Origin: Cognatundibacterium luofuense
Lineage (GTDB): Bacteria; Pseudomonadota; Gammaproteobacteria; Burkholderiales; Burkholderiaceae_D
Length of the DNA: 64,000 nucleotides
Assembly: GCF_018139685.1 (NCBI RefSeq)
Contig: NZ_JAGSPN010000008.1
Span: 1-64,000 of the forward strand
Direction of reading: 5' to 3'
Positions 53,611-61,183 of this stretch are shown piece after piece. Below the pieces are notes generated by a model. The model searched no databases, was not told where the DNA came from, and was given only the letters and a program-made list of their open reading frames with translations. The position numbers were made by a program, and so were the translations under genes. How positions within the stretch are numbered: the stretch's first letter is position 1; each line of letters starts with the position of its first letter.

Positions 53611-54408
53611 ATGAAAGTCGCTGCAATACAAATGGTTTCGGCCACTGCGCCGGAAGTAAATTGTCTCGCTGCAGAATCATTGATTCAGCAGGCAGCTGAG
53701 CAGGGCGCGCAGTGTATTGTGCTTCCTGAGTACTGGCCTCTGATGGGGAAGCGCGACACCGATAAACTGACTATCGCTGAGCCATTCGGTGACGGCCCAT
53801 TGCAACAATGGATGTCTGAAAAAGCCCGGCAGCACAGGATCTGGCTGGTGGGCGGCACAATTCCGCTGGTATCGCCTGATGATGGCAAGGTATTCAACAG
53901 TACGCTGGTGTACGGACCTGACGGGGCTGTGCAGGCACGATACGACAAAATCCATTTATTCGGATTTCAAAAAGAGCAGGAGTCGTATGAAGAGTCGCGT
54001 ACGATTACTGCAGGCACGCAACCGGTAAGCTTTAGTGCCGGTGATTTGCGAATTGGATTGTCGATTTGTTACGATGTACGGTTCCCGGAGCTTTACCGTG
54101 CAATGGGTGCCTGTGATTTATTACTGGTTCCCGCAGCGTTTACTTACACCACAGGACAGGCGCACTGGGAAATTTTATTGCGTACCCGTGCTGTCGAAAA
54201 TCAGTGTTACGTGCTTGCTTGCGGACAGGGTGGTTTACACGAAAACGGCCGCAGAACCTGGGGGCATAGTATGCTGATTGACCCCTGGGGGAAAATCATT
54301 GATGTTTTGCCTGAAGGCGAAGGAATTGTCAGCGGCATTCTGGATACTGCGCTGATAGCGGATATTCGTGCCAGCCTGCCCGCACTGAATCACCGTAAGC
54401 TGCGCTGA
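53611..54408 (+). CDS. Carbon-nitrogen hydrolase, Nit1/Nit2-like (deaminated glutathione amidase type)
   Basis: A 265-residue nitrilase-superfamily amidase. The catalytic triad is visible: Glu in IVLPEYWPLMG, Lys in ARYDKIHLFGF and Cys in GLSICYDVRFPELYRAMG. This branch (Nit1-like) repairs deaminated glutathione or omega-amides. ATG 53611 has GGAG about 8 bp upstream; the frame overlaps the end of yhdP if extended. It is 10 bp after yhdP, so likely in the same transcript. Order yhdP–nit–tldD is conserved in this group. Confidence 0.9.
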   Translation: MKVAAIQMVSATAPEVNCLAAESLIQQAAEQGAQCIVLPEYWPLMGKRDTDKLTIAEPFGDGPLQQWMSEKARQHRIWLVGGTIPLVSPDDGKVFNSTLVYGPDGAVQARYDKIHLFGFQKEQESYEESRTITAGTQPVSFSAGDLRIGLSICYDVRFPELYRAMGACDLLLVPAAFTYTTGQAHWEILLRTRAVENQCYVLACGQGGLHENGRRTWGHSMLIDPWGKIIDVLPEGEGIVSGILDTALIADIRASLPALNHRKLR

Positions 54409-54495
54409 GTCATCCGGCGGTCACTGTCAGTGACGGGATTCTGGCTTACAATCACAACTTGCGTTTTATTTTTACGATTTATTAACAGGAATACT

Positions 54496-55947
54496 ATGAG
54501 TTCAGTGCAAGGTCATCTTGAAACAGCACGTCAGTTACTGCTTTCTCCGTTTGGTCTGGATGAGCAGCATTTGCAGAAAGTGCTGTCTTCGATGTTCACA
54601 CATAAAGTTGACTACGCAGACTTGTACTTCCAGTTCACCCGCAGTGAGGGATGGAGTCTGGAAGAAGGAATTGTAAAAACGGGTAGTTTTTCCATTGATC
54701 AGGGTGTTGGTGTGCGTGCTGTTTCCGGAGAGAAAACCGCATTTGCGTACTCAGATGAGATTTCACTGCAGGCCTTGAGCGATGCTGCCGCAGCTACCCG
54801 CACCATTGCGCGTCAGGGCAGCGGGAAGATCAAAGTTGCGGGTGAACTGCAACTGGCAACAGCGCATCAGTTGTATCCGGCACAGGATCCGTTGCATTCT
54901 CTGGATGCAACGGCGAAAGTCCGGCTACTGGAAAAAATCGAAAAAATGGCACGCGCTAAAGATCCTCGCGTTGTGCAGGTCATGGCATCGTTATCCGGTG
55001 AATATGATGTGGTGATGGTGGCGCGCAGTGATGGTGTGCTGGCTGCAGATGTGCGCCCGCTGGTACGTGTATCGATTACTGTGATTGCCGAACAAAACGG
55101 ACGCCGCGAAATCGGTTCCAGTGGCGGTGGTGGTCGTTTTGATTATGCTTATTTTTCTGACGCTGTACTGGATCACTATGCTGCAGAAGCCGTACGCTCC
55201 GCGCTGGTTAATTTGGATGCAAGACCGGCGCCGGCAGGTCCGATGACTGTCGTACTTGGTCCGGGCTGGCCGGGTGTTTTATTGCACGAAGCAGTCGGGC
55301 ACGGTCTGGAAGGTGACTTTAACCGCAAAGGATCCAGTACCTATTCTGGCCGGATTGGTGAGCGAGTCGCCGCTGCAGGCGTGACAGTTGTGGACGACGG
55401 AACATTGCAAAACCGTCGCGGGTCGCTGAATATGGATGACGAAGGCAATCCGACGCAACACAATATCCTCATCGAAGATGGCATTCTGACCGGCTATATG
55501 CAGGATATGATGAACGCACGTCTGATGAAGATGCCCGTGACCGGAAACGCGCGTCGTGAGTCGTTCGCGCATTTGCCTATGCCCCGTATGACTAATACTT
55601 ACATGCTGGCAGGTGATAAAGATCCTGCTGAAATTCTCGCGTCAGTCAAAGACGGAATTTATGCTGTGAACTTCGGTGGCGGTCAGGTTGATATTACCAA
55701 CGGTAAATTTGTATTTTCAGCCAGTGAGGCTTATCTGATTGAGAACGGGAAAATCAGTCACCCTGTTAAAGGCGCAACCCTGATCGGTAACGGACCTGAA
55801 GTTATGAATAACATTTCCATGATTGGTAATGATTTACAACTGGACTCGGGTGTTGGTATTTGTGGGAAAGAAGGACAAAGTCTTCCTGTCGGCGTAGGGC
55901 AGCCGACCTTACGTATTGAAGGATTAACCGTAGGCGGAACAGCTTAA
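54496..55947 (+). CDS. tldD: Metalloprotease TldD
   Basis: A 483-residue zinc metalloprotease subunit that works with TldE/PmbA to degrade unfolded or modified peptides (CcdA, microcin B17 processing in E. coli). The metal site [11 protein letters not shown] starts at His264, and the glycine-rich C-terminal part ([28 protein letters not shown] is the family block around residues 390–420) is typical. ATG 54496 follows AACAGGAA. It is followed 21 bp later by bcsQ1, suggesting co-transcription. Confidence 0.94.
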   Translation: MSSVQGHLETARQLLLSPFGLDEQHLQKVLSSMFTHKVDYADLYFQFTRSEGWSLEEGIVKTGSFSIDQGVGVRAVSGEKTAFAYSDEISLQALSDAAAATRTIARQGSGKIKVAGELQLATAHQLYPAQDPLHSLDATAKVRLLEKIEKMARAKDPRVVQVMASLSGEYDVVMVARSDGVLAADVRPLVRVSITVIAEQNGRREIGSSGGGGRFDYAYFSDAVLDHYAAEAVRSALVNLDARPAPAGPMTVVLGPGWPGVLLHEAVGHGLEGDFNRKGSSTYSGRIGERVAAAGVTVVDDGTLQNRRGSLNMDDEGNPTQHNILIEDGILTGYMQDMMNARLMKMPVTGNARRESFAHLPMPRMTNTYMLAGDKDPAEILASVKDGIYAVNFGGGQVDITNGKFVFSASEAYLIENGKISHPVKGATLIGNGPEVMNNISMIGNDLQLDSGVGICGKEGQSLPVGVGQPTLRIEGLTVGGTA

Positions 55948-55968
55948 ACCGGTGACGGGGGAAAACAG

Positions 55969-56721
55969 ATGCGTGTATTTGCAGTTGCTTCTGCGAAAGG
56001 CGGTGTCGGAAAAACGACCATTTCTGCAAATCTGGCGGCGGCGATTGCGCAAACAGGCAGACCGGTTCTGGCGATTGATCTTGATCCGCAAAATGCGATG
56101 CAGTGGCATTTTGGCGGTGTGCAGGCAGACGCTGTAAGAGGGTTGTCTGCACTAACAGACGGCCGTATCAGCTTTGCACGGCTGATTCAGAAAAATAGTG
56201 CTGGTATTCACTTTATTCCTTTTGGAATTACCGGTGAGCTCAAGCGTCAGAAGTTTGAGAATTTATTGTTGCAGGATCCGACCTGGTTGCGTTCACGTCT
56301 TGAGTCTGCACTGCAAAATCCTGATACGGTTGTGATTCTTGATACTCCTCCTGGCCCTTCTGCATATTTGCATCAGGCTATTTATGCGGCAGATTTTGTT
56401 CTTGCGGTAGTGCTTGCTGATGCTGCGAGCTATGTCACCTTGCCGGAAATTGAGGAGCTGATTCAGGCATACGGAGGACGTTCCGAAAAACATGATTCTG
56501 CTTATGTCGTGAATCAGGTAGGAGGACGTCAGCTGTCGCAGGATGTCGTCAAAATGTATGCGTCGCAACTTGGTGACAGATTAATCCCGTTTTATGTGCC
56601 GGAATCTTCCGCAGTGGAAGAGTCTCTTGCGTTTGAACAGACTGCGATCACCTATGCGCCGGAAAACCCGGCAGCAATTGCTATCATGCAAATCTGGGAC
56701 TGGTTGCTGGCGAGATTCTGA
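55969..56721 (+). CDS. bcsQ1: BcsQ/YhjQ-family ParA-like ATPase, copy 1
   Basis: A 250-residue MinD/ParA ATPase of the BcsQ type. It shows the deviant Walker A SAKGGVGKTT (Lys10 and Lys15), AIDLDPQNAMQWHFG and the switch LDTPPGPSAYLHQA. BcsQ localises or activates cellulose synthase at the cell pole in E. coli. It lies 21 bp after tldD and 355 bp before bcsD, separate from the main bcs transcript, and is visibly homologous to but clearly diverged from bcsQ2 at 58194. Two BcsQ genes around one bcs cluster is unusual. Confidence 0.82.
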   Translation: MRVFAVASAKGGVGKTTISANLAAAIAQTGRPVLAIDLDPQNAMQWHFGGVQADAVRGLSALTDGRISFARLIQKNSAGIHFIPFGITGELKRQKFENLLLQDPTWLRSRLESALQNPDTVVILDTPPGPSAYLHQAIYAADFVLAVVLADAASYVTLPEIEELIQAYGGRSEKHDSAYVVNQVGGRQLSQDVVKMYASQLGDRLIPFYVPESSAVEESLAFEQTAITYAPENPAAIAIMQIWDWLLARF

Positions 56722-56943
56722 TACAAATGGATATCGATCTGCTGTTTTTTAAAGTAGTAATTTGTTAAATTCTGGCCGTTGTCCTAAAGTTACATTCTGC
56801 TCTGTCGTTATCCGGTGCACGGTGACTGCTTTCAGTTAAATTCCTTCGATCCAGCCTGCGTTTTCCCGGTTTTTGATGTTTTTATTTCTGCATGGAAATT
56901 TCAAGGCTTTCAATTGTAAAACAGTTATTCTTTTTATGGATTG

Positions 56944-56974
56944 TTGACATTTGATTAGCCTGGTTTGCTAGACT
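56944..56974 (+). promoter_or_regulatory. Candidate sigma-70 promoter of bcsD
   Basis: TTGACA (56944–56949) and the extended -10 TGCTAGACT (56966–56974) with a 19-bp spacer. The transcript would start about 95 bp before bcsD. Confidence 0.55.
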
Positions 56975-56990
56975 GAGTAAATATGCAGGT

Positions 56991-57004
56991 GTTACATTTG
57001 TAAC
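56991..57004. promoter_or_regulatory. 14-bp palindrome GTTACATTTGTAAC
   Basis: A perfect inverted repeat (GTTACA-TT-TGTAAC) about 16 bp downstream of the candidate -10, so it would overlap or follow the start site. A partial repeat (AGTTACATT) is at about 56788. It is a candidate operator; the regulator is unknown. Confidence 0.45.
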
Positions 57005-57076
57005 CGGATGTGTATACATTTCAGACTGCGTCCCGGAAACACATCTCCGGATGCGAAAAGTTGAAGGTAAAGCCTT

Positions 57077-57565
57077 ATGTCTCAGCAACGTAACCGATAT
57101 ATCGAAACTCAGCAAATTTCCCGCCAGTGGCAGTTTTTTTTGCAGGCGTTTGCTCAGGAGTTTTCCCAAAAAGGTGATGTCAGGGAATTGCGCTTGCTGA
57201 TGCATCGTCTGGGGCGACGGATGGCCACAATGGTAAAAGTTGCAGATGGCAGCAGTTTGCAGGCTTTGGAAGACGCAATGAACCAGGTCTGGTCAGAAAT
57301 GAACTGGGGCTGCGTTGAATTGTCTGAGCAAGCGGATGCTTTGCTGGTATTGCATCAGTTTGCGCCGTTGCGTATGGCATTCGGTGAGGATGCGTCTGCA
57401 TGGACCCCCGCATTGCTTGAAGGTATCTATGCACAGTGGTTTGAGGCGCTCGGCATGGACAGCTCTTTGCGCCTTTCCCAGCGCAGTGATGAAAATGCGG
57501 ACCGTGTATTAGTATTTGAATTGAAAAAAGTAGTCGATGAGTTTGCCTTTTCAGGCAGGCGCTAA
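57077..57565 (+). CDS. bcsD: Cellulose synthase subunit BcsD
   Basis: A 162-residue soluble protein of the BcsD (AxCeSD) type: no signal peptide or membrane helix, and length near the 156 residues of the Komagataeibacter protein. It starts MSQQRNRYIETQQISRQWQFFLQAF and contains LHQFAPLRMAFGEDAS. In Komagataeibacter BcsD forms a periplasmic or cytoplasmic octamer that guides cellulose chains. Finding it here places the locus among type I-like clusters. Site GAAGGTAAAG precedes the ATG. Confidence 0.82.
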   Translation: MSQQRNRYIETQQISRQWQFFLQAFAQEFSQKGDVRELRLLMHRLGRRMATMVKVADGSSLQALEDAMNQVWSEMNWGCVELSEQADALLVLHQFAPLRMAFGEDASAWTPALLEGIYAQWFEALGMDSSLRLSQRSDENADRVLVFELKKVVDEFAFSGRR

Positions 57566-57594
57566 TTGCATTGACGGTGAAAGCGATGACAGTC

Positions 57595-58197
57595 ATGGAT
57601 AACGATGTCAAAAACCTGTTTCAGAGAGCGGGAAAAACCGTTGCTGGTTACCAGGAAATTAATCGTCAACAGGAAAATGAAGAAGCAAGACAGCGCTGGC
57701 CGTTGCTCAGAGATATTCGCCTTGAACTGACTCCGGATCAGTTACCGCCTGACGAACCAGTAGAAACGAATAAATTACCATTGTTTGGTGGCATGGCGAT
57801 GCCTGAAATAAGCCTGCGTCCTGATGTGGTCAGTCCACAGGGAAATGTATCGGCACTCGCTGACATTCCCGTCAAAACAAATGAACAGCAAAAATCTGTC
57901 TTCTCTGGCCAAACTACTGAACGCGGAACAGCCAGCACAGAGTTATTTTTCACAAAACAGACAAATCAGGCCAGTGCCCGAAACGATACGGGCGACGCAG
58001 ATCGTTTATTCAGTGCCATTCTCGGCAAGCCGGTTCAGGCTGCAGAGCAAGGGCATCGTACCCAAACGCAGAGTGACAGCGAATTAAACAAAGAAGTACC
58101 TGTCAGCGATCTGTTCCGCAGATTGGCACAGGGTTCTGCGAAGCCGCCTGCTCAGACTCCGGCACCGTCCTTCTTTCGTAAGATATTCGGTTCATGA
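57595..58197 (+). CDS. bcsP: BcsP: BcsR-like, proline-rich cellulose biosynthesis protein
   Basis: A protein of about 200 residues with two parts. The N-terminal ~45 residues (DNDVKNLFQRAGK, YQEI, then ARQRWPLLRDI) match the short BcsR domain of E. coli cellulose loci. The rest is low-complexity, rich in Gln, Ser and Thr, and ends in a proline-rich stretch with a basic hydrophobic tail (PAPSFFRKIFGS). BcsR binds BcsQ and stabilises the synthase, so BcsP probably does the same for BcsQ2, whose start overlaps its stop by ATGA. The start could also be ATG 57586. Confidence 0.72.
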   Translation: MDNDVKNLFQRAGKTVAGYQEINRQQENEEARQRWPLLRDIRLELTPDQLPPDEPVETNKLPLFGGMAMPEISLRPDVVSPQGNVSALADIPVKTNEQQKSVFSGQTTERGTASTELFFTKQTNQASARNDTGDADRLFSAILGKPVQAAEQGHRTQTQSDSELNKEVPVSDLFRRLAQGSAKPPAQTPAPSFFRKIFGS

Positions 58198-58958
58198 GAA
58201 TCGTTGCAGTTATCTCTCCGAAGGGAGGCGTAGGTAAAACAACGGTGACAGCCAATCTGGCTTCGGAGCTGACTAAGTCAGGCGAACATGTGCTTGCACT
58301 TGATCTGGATCCGCAAAACGCGTTGCGCTTGCATCTGGGAATGCCACATGCTGATCCTGCAGGAATTGCAAGGCTGCAAAAAGGCCAGTCCTGGAAGAAT
58401 GCGCTGCAAAAAAGTCAGTTCGGAATGGATTATCTCCCGTATGGTACTGTCGATGAGACGCACCGCGAGGTCATGGAAGAGCAAATCCGTTCAGATGCAG
58501 AATGGCTGGCAAGGGGGCTTGACACACTTGAGCTCGACGATACGGCAATTGTCATGCTGGACACGCCGCCTGGCCCCGGTTTGTATATGCAGCAAGTACT
58601 GAGTGTTGCGCATATCGTACTTGTTGTTTTGAAGCCGGATGCTGCATCGTATTCAACAGTGCCGCAGATGGAATCGCTGATTCATTATTACACTGAGCGA
58701 AGGAAAGATTTTCTCGGTTACTGTGTAGTACTGAACCAGATGGATGCAACCAAGCAGTTAGCAAGAGATATCTTCAGTATTTTACGCTCCAGACTGAAGG
58801 ATAAATTTATTCCTACCGGTATCCACCGGGATGAGGCAGTCTGTGAAGCGCTCGCTTATCAACAGCCGGTGACAGAATATGCGCGACATTCAAGTGCAGC
58901 GCATGACGTTAGTCAGCTCGCAGCGTGGCTGCAAAAGACCTATGGATTGATAGATTAA
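58194..58958 (+). CDS. bcsQ2: BcsQ/YhjQ-family ParA-like ATPase, copy 2
   Basis: A 254-residue ParA-like ATPase. It has SPKGGVGKTT (Lys10 and Lys15), ALDLDPQNALRLHLG and LDTPPGPGLYMQQVL, all BcsQ signatures, and the middle part resembles E. coli BcsQ more closely than copy 1 does. It overlaps bcsP (ATGA) and shares one base with the bcsA start, so this is the copy coupled to the synthase. Likely role: polar placement and activation of the synthase with the BcsP/BcsR domain. Confidence 0.88.
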   Translation: MRIVAVISPKGGVGKTTVTANLASELTKSGEHVLALDLDPQNALRLHLGMPHADPAGIARLQKGQSWKNALQKSQFGMDYLPYGTVDETHREVMEEQIRSDAEWLARGLDTLELDDTAIVMLDTPPGPGLYMQQVLSVAHIVLVVLKPDAASYSTVPQMESLIHYYTERRKDFLGYCVVLNQMDATKQLARDIFSILRSRLKDKFIPTGIHRDEAVCEALAYQQPVTEYARHSSAAHDVSQLAAWLQKTYGLID

Positions 58959-61138
58959 TGCGCTCAATACTCAACTCCCGTTACCTGTATGGTCGATTGA
59001 ATGAAATGATCCAGTCGCTGGTTAACTGGAGCGGGTGGGAGCATAAGGGCGTTCGCATCGTTGCATTGATCCTCGCTGCTGCGTTTTACTGGTTGTCGAT
59101 CAGCATTCCAATGGATCTGATGTTGCAGACTTTGTTTTCTGCAGCAATATTTTCCTGTGCAATGTATTTGCGACGTTACACTGGGACGCTGATTTCTCTG
59201 ATCATGGTGATGTTTTCGATCAGTGCGACAAGCCGGTATGTTTTCTGGCGTATTGCATACACGATCAACACCGAAAGTACGACTGATCTGATTTTTGCGC
59301 TGATGCTTGTCGGTGCTGAGATCTATGCATGGATTGTGTTGTTGCTCGGTTATCTGCAGACAGCCTGGCCACTGAAACGAAAACCGGTGATTTTGCCGGA
59401 AGATACATCCACCTGGCCGACGGTCGATCTTTTTATTCCCTCTTATAACGAAGATCTGGCGGTTGTGAAGCCTACGGTATTGGCAGCACTTGGTATTGAC
59501 TGGCCAAGAGATAAACTGAATATCGTTATTCTTGATGACGGACGCAGGCCTGAATTTGCAGCGTTTGCAGAAGAGGTTGGAGTACAGTGTTTTACACGTT
59601 CGGATAACAATCACGCTAAAGCGGGCAATATTAACGCTGCGCTCAAAAGGACAACCGGTGAATATGTCGCAATTTTCGATTGCGACCATATGCCAACACG
59701 TTCATTCCTGCAGTACACCATGGGATGGTTTCTTGTGGATCCGAAGCTGGCAATGATTCAGACACCCCACCATTTTCTGTCACCGGATCCGTTTGAGCGA
59801 AACCTGAATACTTTCCGTAACGTCCCGAATGAAGGTGAATTGTTTTACGGGCTGATTCAGGATGGCAATGATTTGTGGAATGCGACTTTTTTCTGTGGAT
59901 CATGCGCAGTTTTGCGGCGCAAACCTCTTGAGGAAATTGGTGGCATTGCGGTTGAGACAGTGACGGAAGATGCGCATACGGCTTTGAAAATGCAGCGTCG
60001 TGGTTATAACACTGCATACCTTTCGATTCCTCAGGCAGCAGGTCTGGCGACAGAGAGTTTATCTGCGCACGTGGGGCAGCGTATTCGCTGGGCGCGGGGT
60101 ATGGCGCAAATTTTCCGGCTGGATAACCCTTTGCTGGGTAAGGGACTTTCATTTGGTCAGCGTCTTTGTTACAGCAATGCGATGCTGCACTTCTTTTATG
60201 GCTTTCCGCGCATGGTGTTTTTGCTGGCGCCGTTGTCATATTTGTTCTTTGAGGTGCATATCATCAACGCGACGGCATTATCAATTGCCGCTTATTCTTT
60301 GCCCCATCTGTTGCACGCTAACATTACGAACTCAAGGATACAGGGCGCTCATCGTCACTCATTCTGGGCTGAAGTGTATGAAGCAACGCTTGCCTGGTAC
60401 ATTTTCCGCCCTACGCTGGTTGCGTTGTTTAACCCGAAGCTGGGTAAATTTAACGTTACCGCAAAAGGTGGTCTTGTCGAAAAAGAACACTTTGACTGGG
60501 TTATTTCGAAACCCTATCTGGTAATGCTGGGTTTAAATATTCTCGGATTATTTGTCGGCGTTGGCAGAGCGTTGTGGTGGAATACCTATGAGCTCGACAC
60601 CGTATTGCTGAATATTTTATGGACTATTTATAACCTTGTGATTCTGGGGGCAACGCTGGCAGTTGCGACAGAAACCAAGCAGGTTCGCCGCTCACACCGG
60701 GTTCGCGCGACGCTGGATGCAATTCTCCGGCTCCCTACCGGACATTCTCTTGTGTGTAAAACAGAGGATTTTTCTATGGGCGGGATGTCTTTCCATGTTC
60801 CGGCGGATTTTGCGATTGCACAGGAAGCAGAAATTCTGGTTTCGCTGTTCAGCTCAACCGGAGAGAGTTACTTTCCTGCAAGGGTTGTGTTTATTAAACC
60901 CGGTCTGGTCAGTGTGCAATTTTTACCACTGGATCTTGCACAACAGCGTGAACTTGTAGCCTGTACGATAGGGCGTGCAGACGTCTGGCTCAGTTGGTCT
61001 GATGAGCGGGATGTTGATCATCCGCTCAATGGATTCAGGGAAATCGCTATGCACAGCGTGCGCGGATTTGCACGCTTCGGAGCTGGTTTATGGCAACGCG
61101 TTCAGGAGAACCGTGGTCTGTGGAATCGACAACATTAA
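58958..61138 (+). CDS. bcsA: Cellulose synthase catalytic subunit (UDP-forming)
   Basis: A 726-residue inner-membrane GT2 synthase. N-terminal membrane helices (~30–130) precede the glycosyltransferase domain with DDG (193–195), DCD (241–243), TED (336–338, catalytic base Asp338) and QRIRW (374–378). After further helices the C-terminal PilZ domain has the c-di-GMP motifs RxxxR (Arg577–Arg581) and DFSMGG (Asp604–Gly609). All residues needed for activity and c-di-GMP activation appear present. The start shares its A with the bcsQ2 stop (TAATG); an upstream start would add an odd extension. Confidence 0.96.
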   Translation: MRSILNSRYLYGRLNEMIQSLVNWSGWEHKGVRIVALILAAAFYWLSISIPMDLMLQTLFSAAIFSCAMYLRRYTGTLISLIMVMFSISATSRYVFWRIAYTINTESTTDLIFALMLVGAEIYAWIVLLLGYLQTAWPLKRKPVILPEDTSTWPTVDLFIPSYNEDLAVVKPTVLAALGIDWPRDKLNIVILDDGRRPEFAAFAEEVGVQCFTRSDNNHAKAGNINAALKRTTGEYVAIFDCDHMPTRSFLQYTMGWFLVDPKLAMIQTPHHFLSPDPFERNLNTFRNVPNEGELFYGLIQDGNDLWNATFFCGSCAVLRRKPLEEIGGIAVETVTEDAHTALKMQRRGYNTAYLSIPQAAGLATESLSAHVGQRIRWARGMAQIFRLDNPLLGKGLSFGQRLCYSNAMLHFFYGFPRMVFLLAPLSYLFFEVHIINATALSIAAYSLPHLLHANITNSRIQGAHRHSFWAEVYEATLAWYIFRPTLVALFNPKLGKFNVTAKGGLVEKEHFDWVISKPYLVMLGLNILGLFVGVGRALWWNTYELDTVLLNILWTIYNLVILGATLAVATETKQVRRSHRVRATLDAILRLPTGHSLVCKTEDFSMGGMSFHVPADFAIAQEAEILVSLFSSTGESYFPARVVFIKPGLVSVQFLPLDLAQQRELVACTIGRADVWLSWSDERDVDHPLNGFREIAMHSVRGFARFGAGLWQRVQENRGLWNRQH

Positions 61139-61183
61139 TTGCTGATCATCGTGAAAAAAAATATCTTTAGTCTGCCGAAGAAC

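Larger units (their letters stand above)
56722..57076. other. Promoter region of the bcsDPQAB operon
   Basis: A 355-bp AT-rich gap between bcsQ1 and bcsD. It has a promoter-like pair and a 14-bp palindrome (listed separately). A hairpin CCGGAAACACATCTCCGG lies just before the bcsD ribosome site. The open frame 56882–57205 (minus) is a shadow. Confidence 0.6.
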
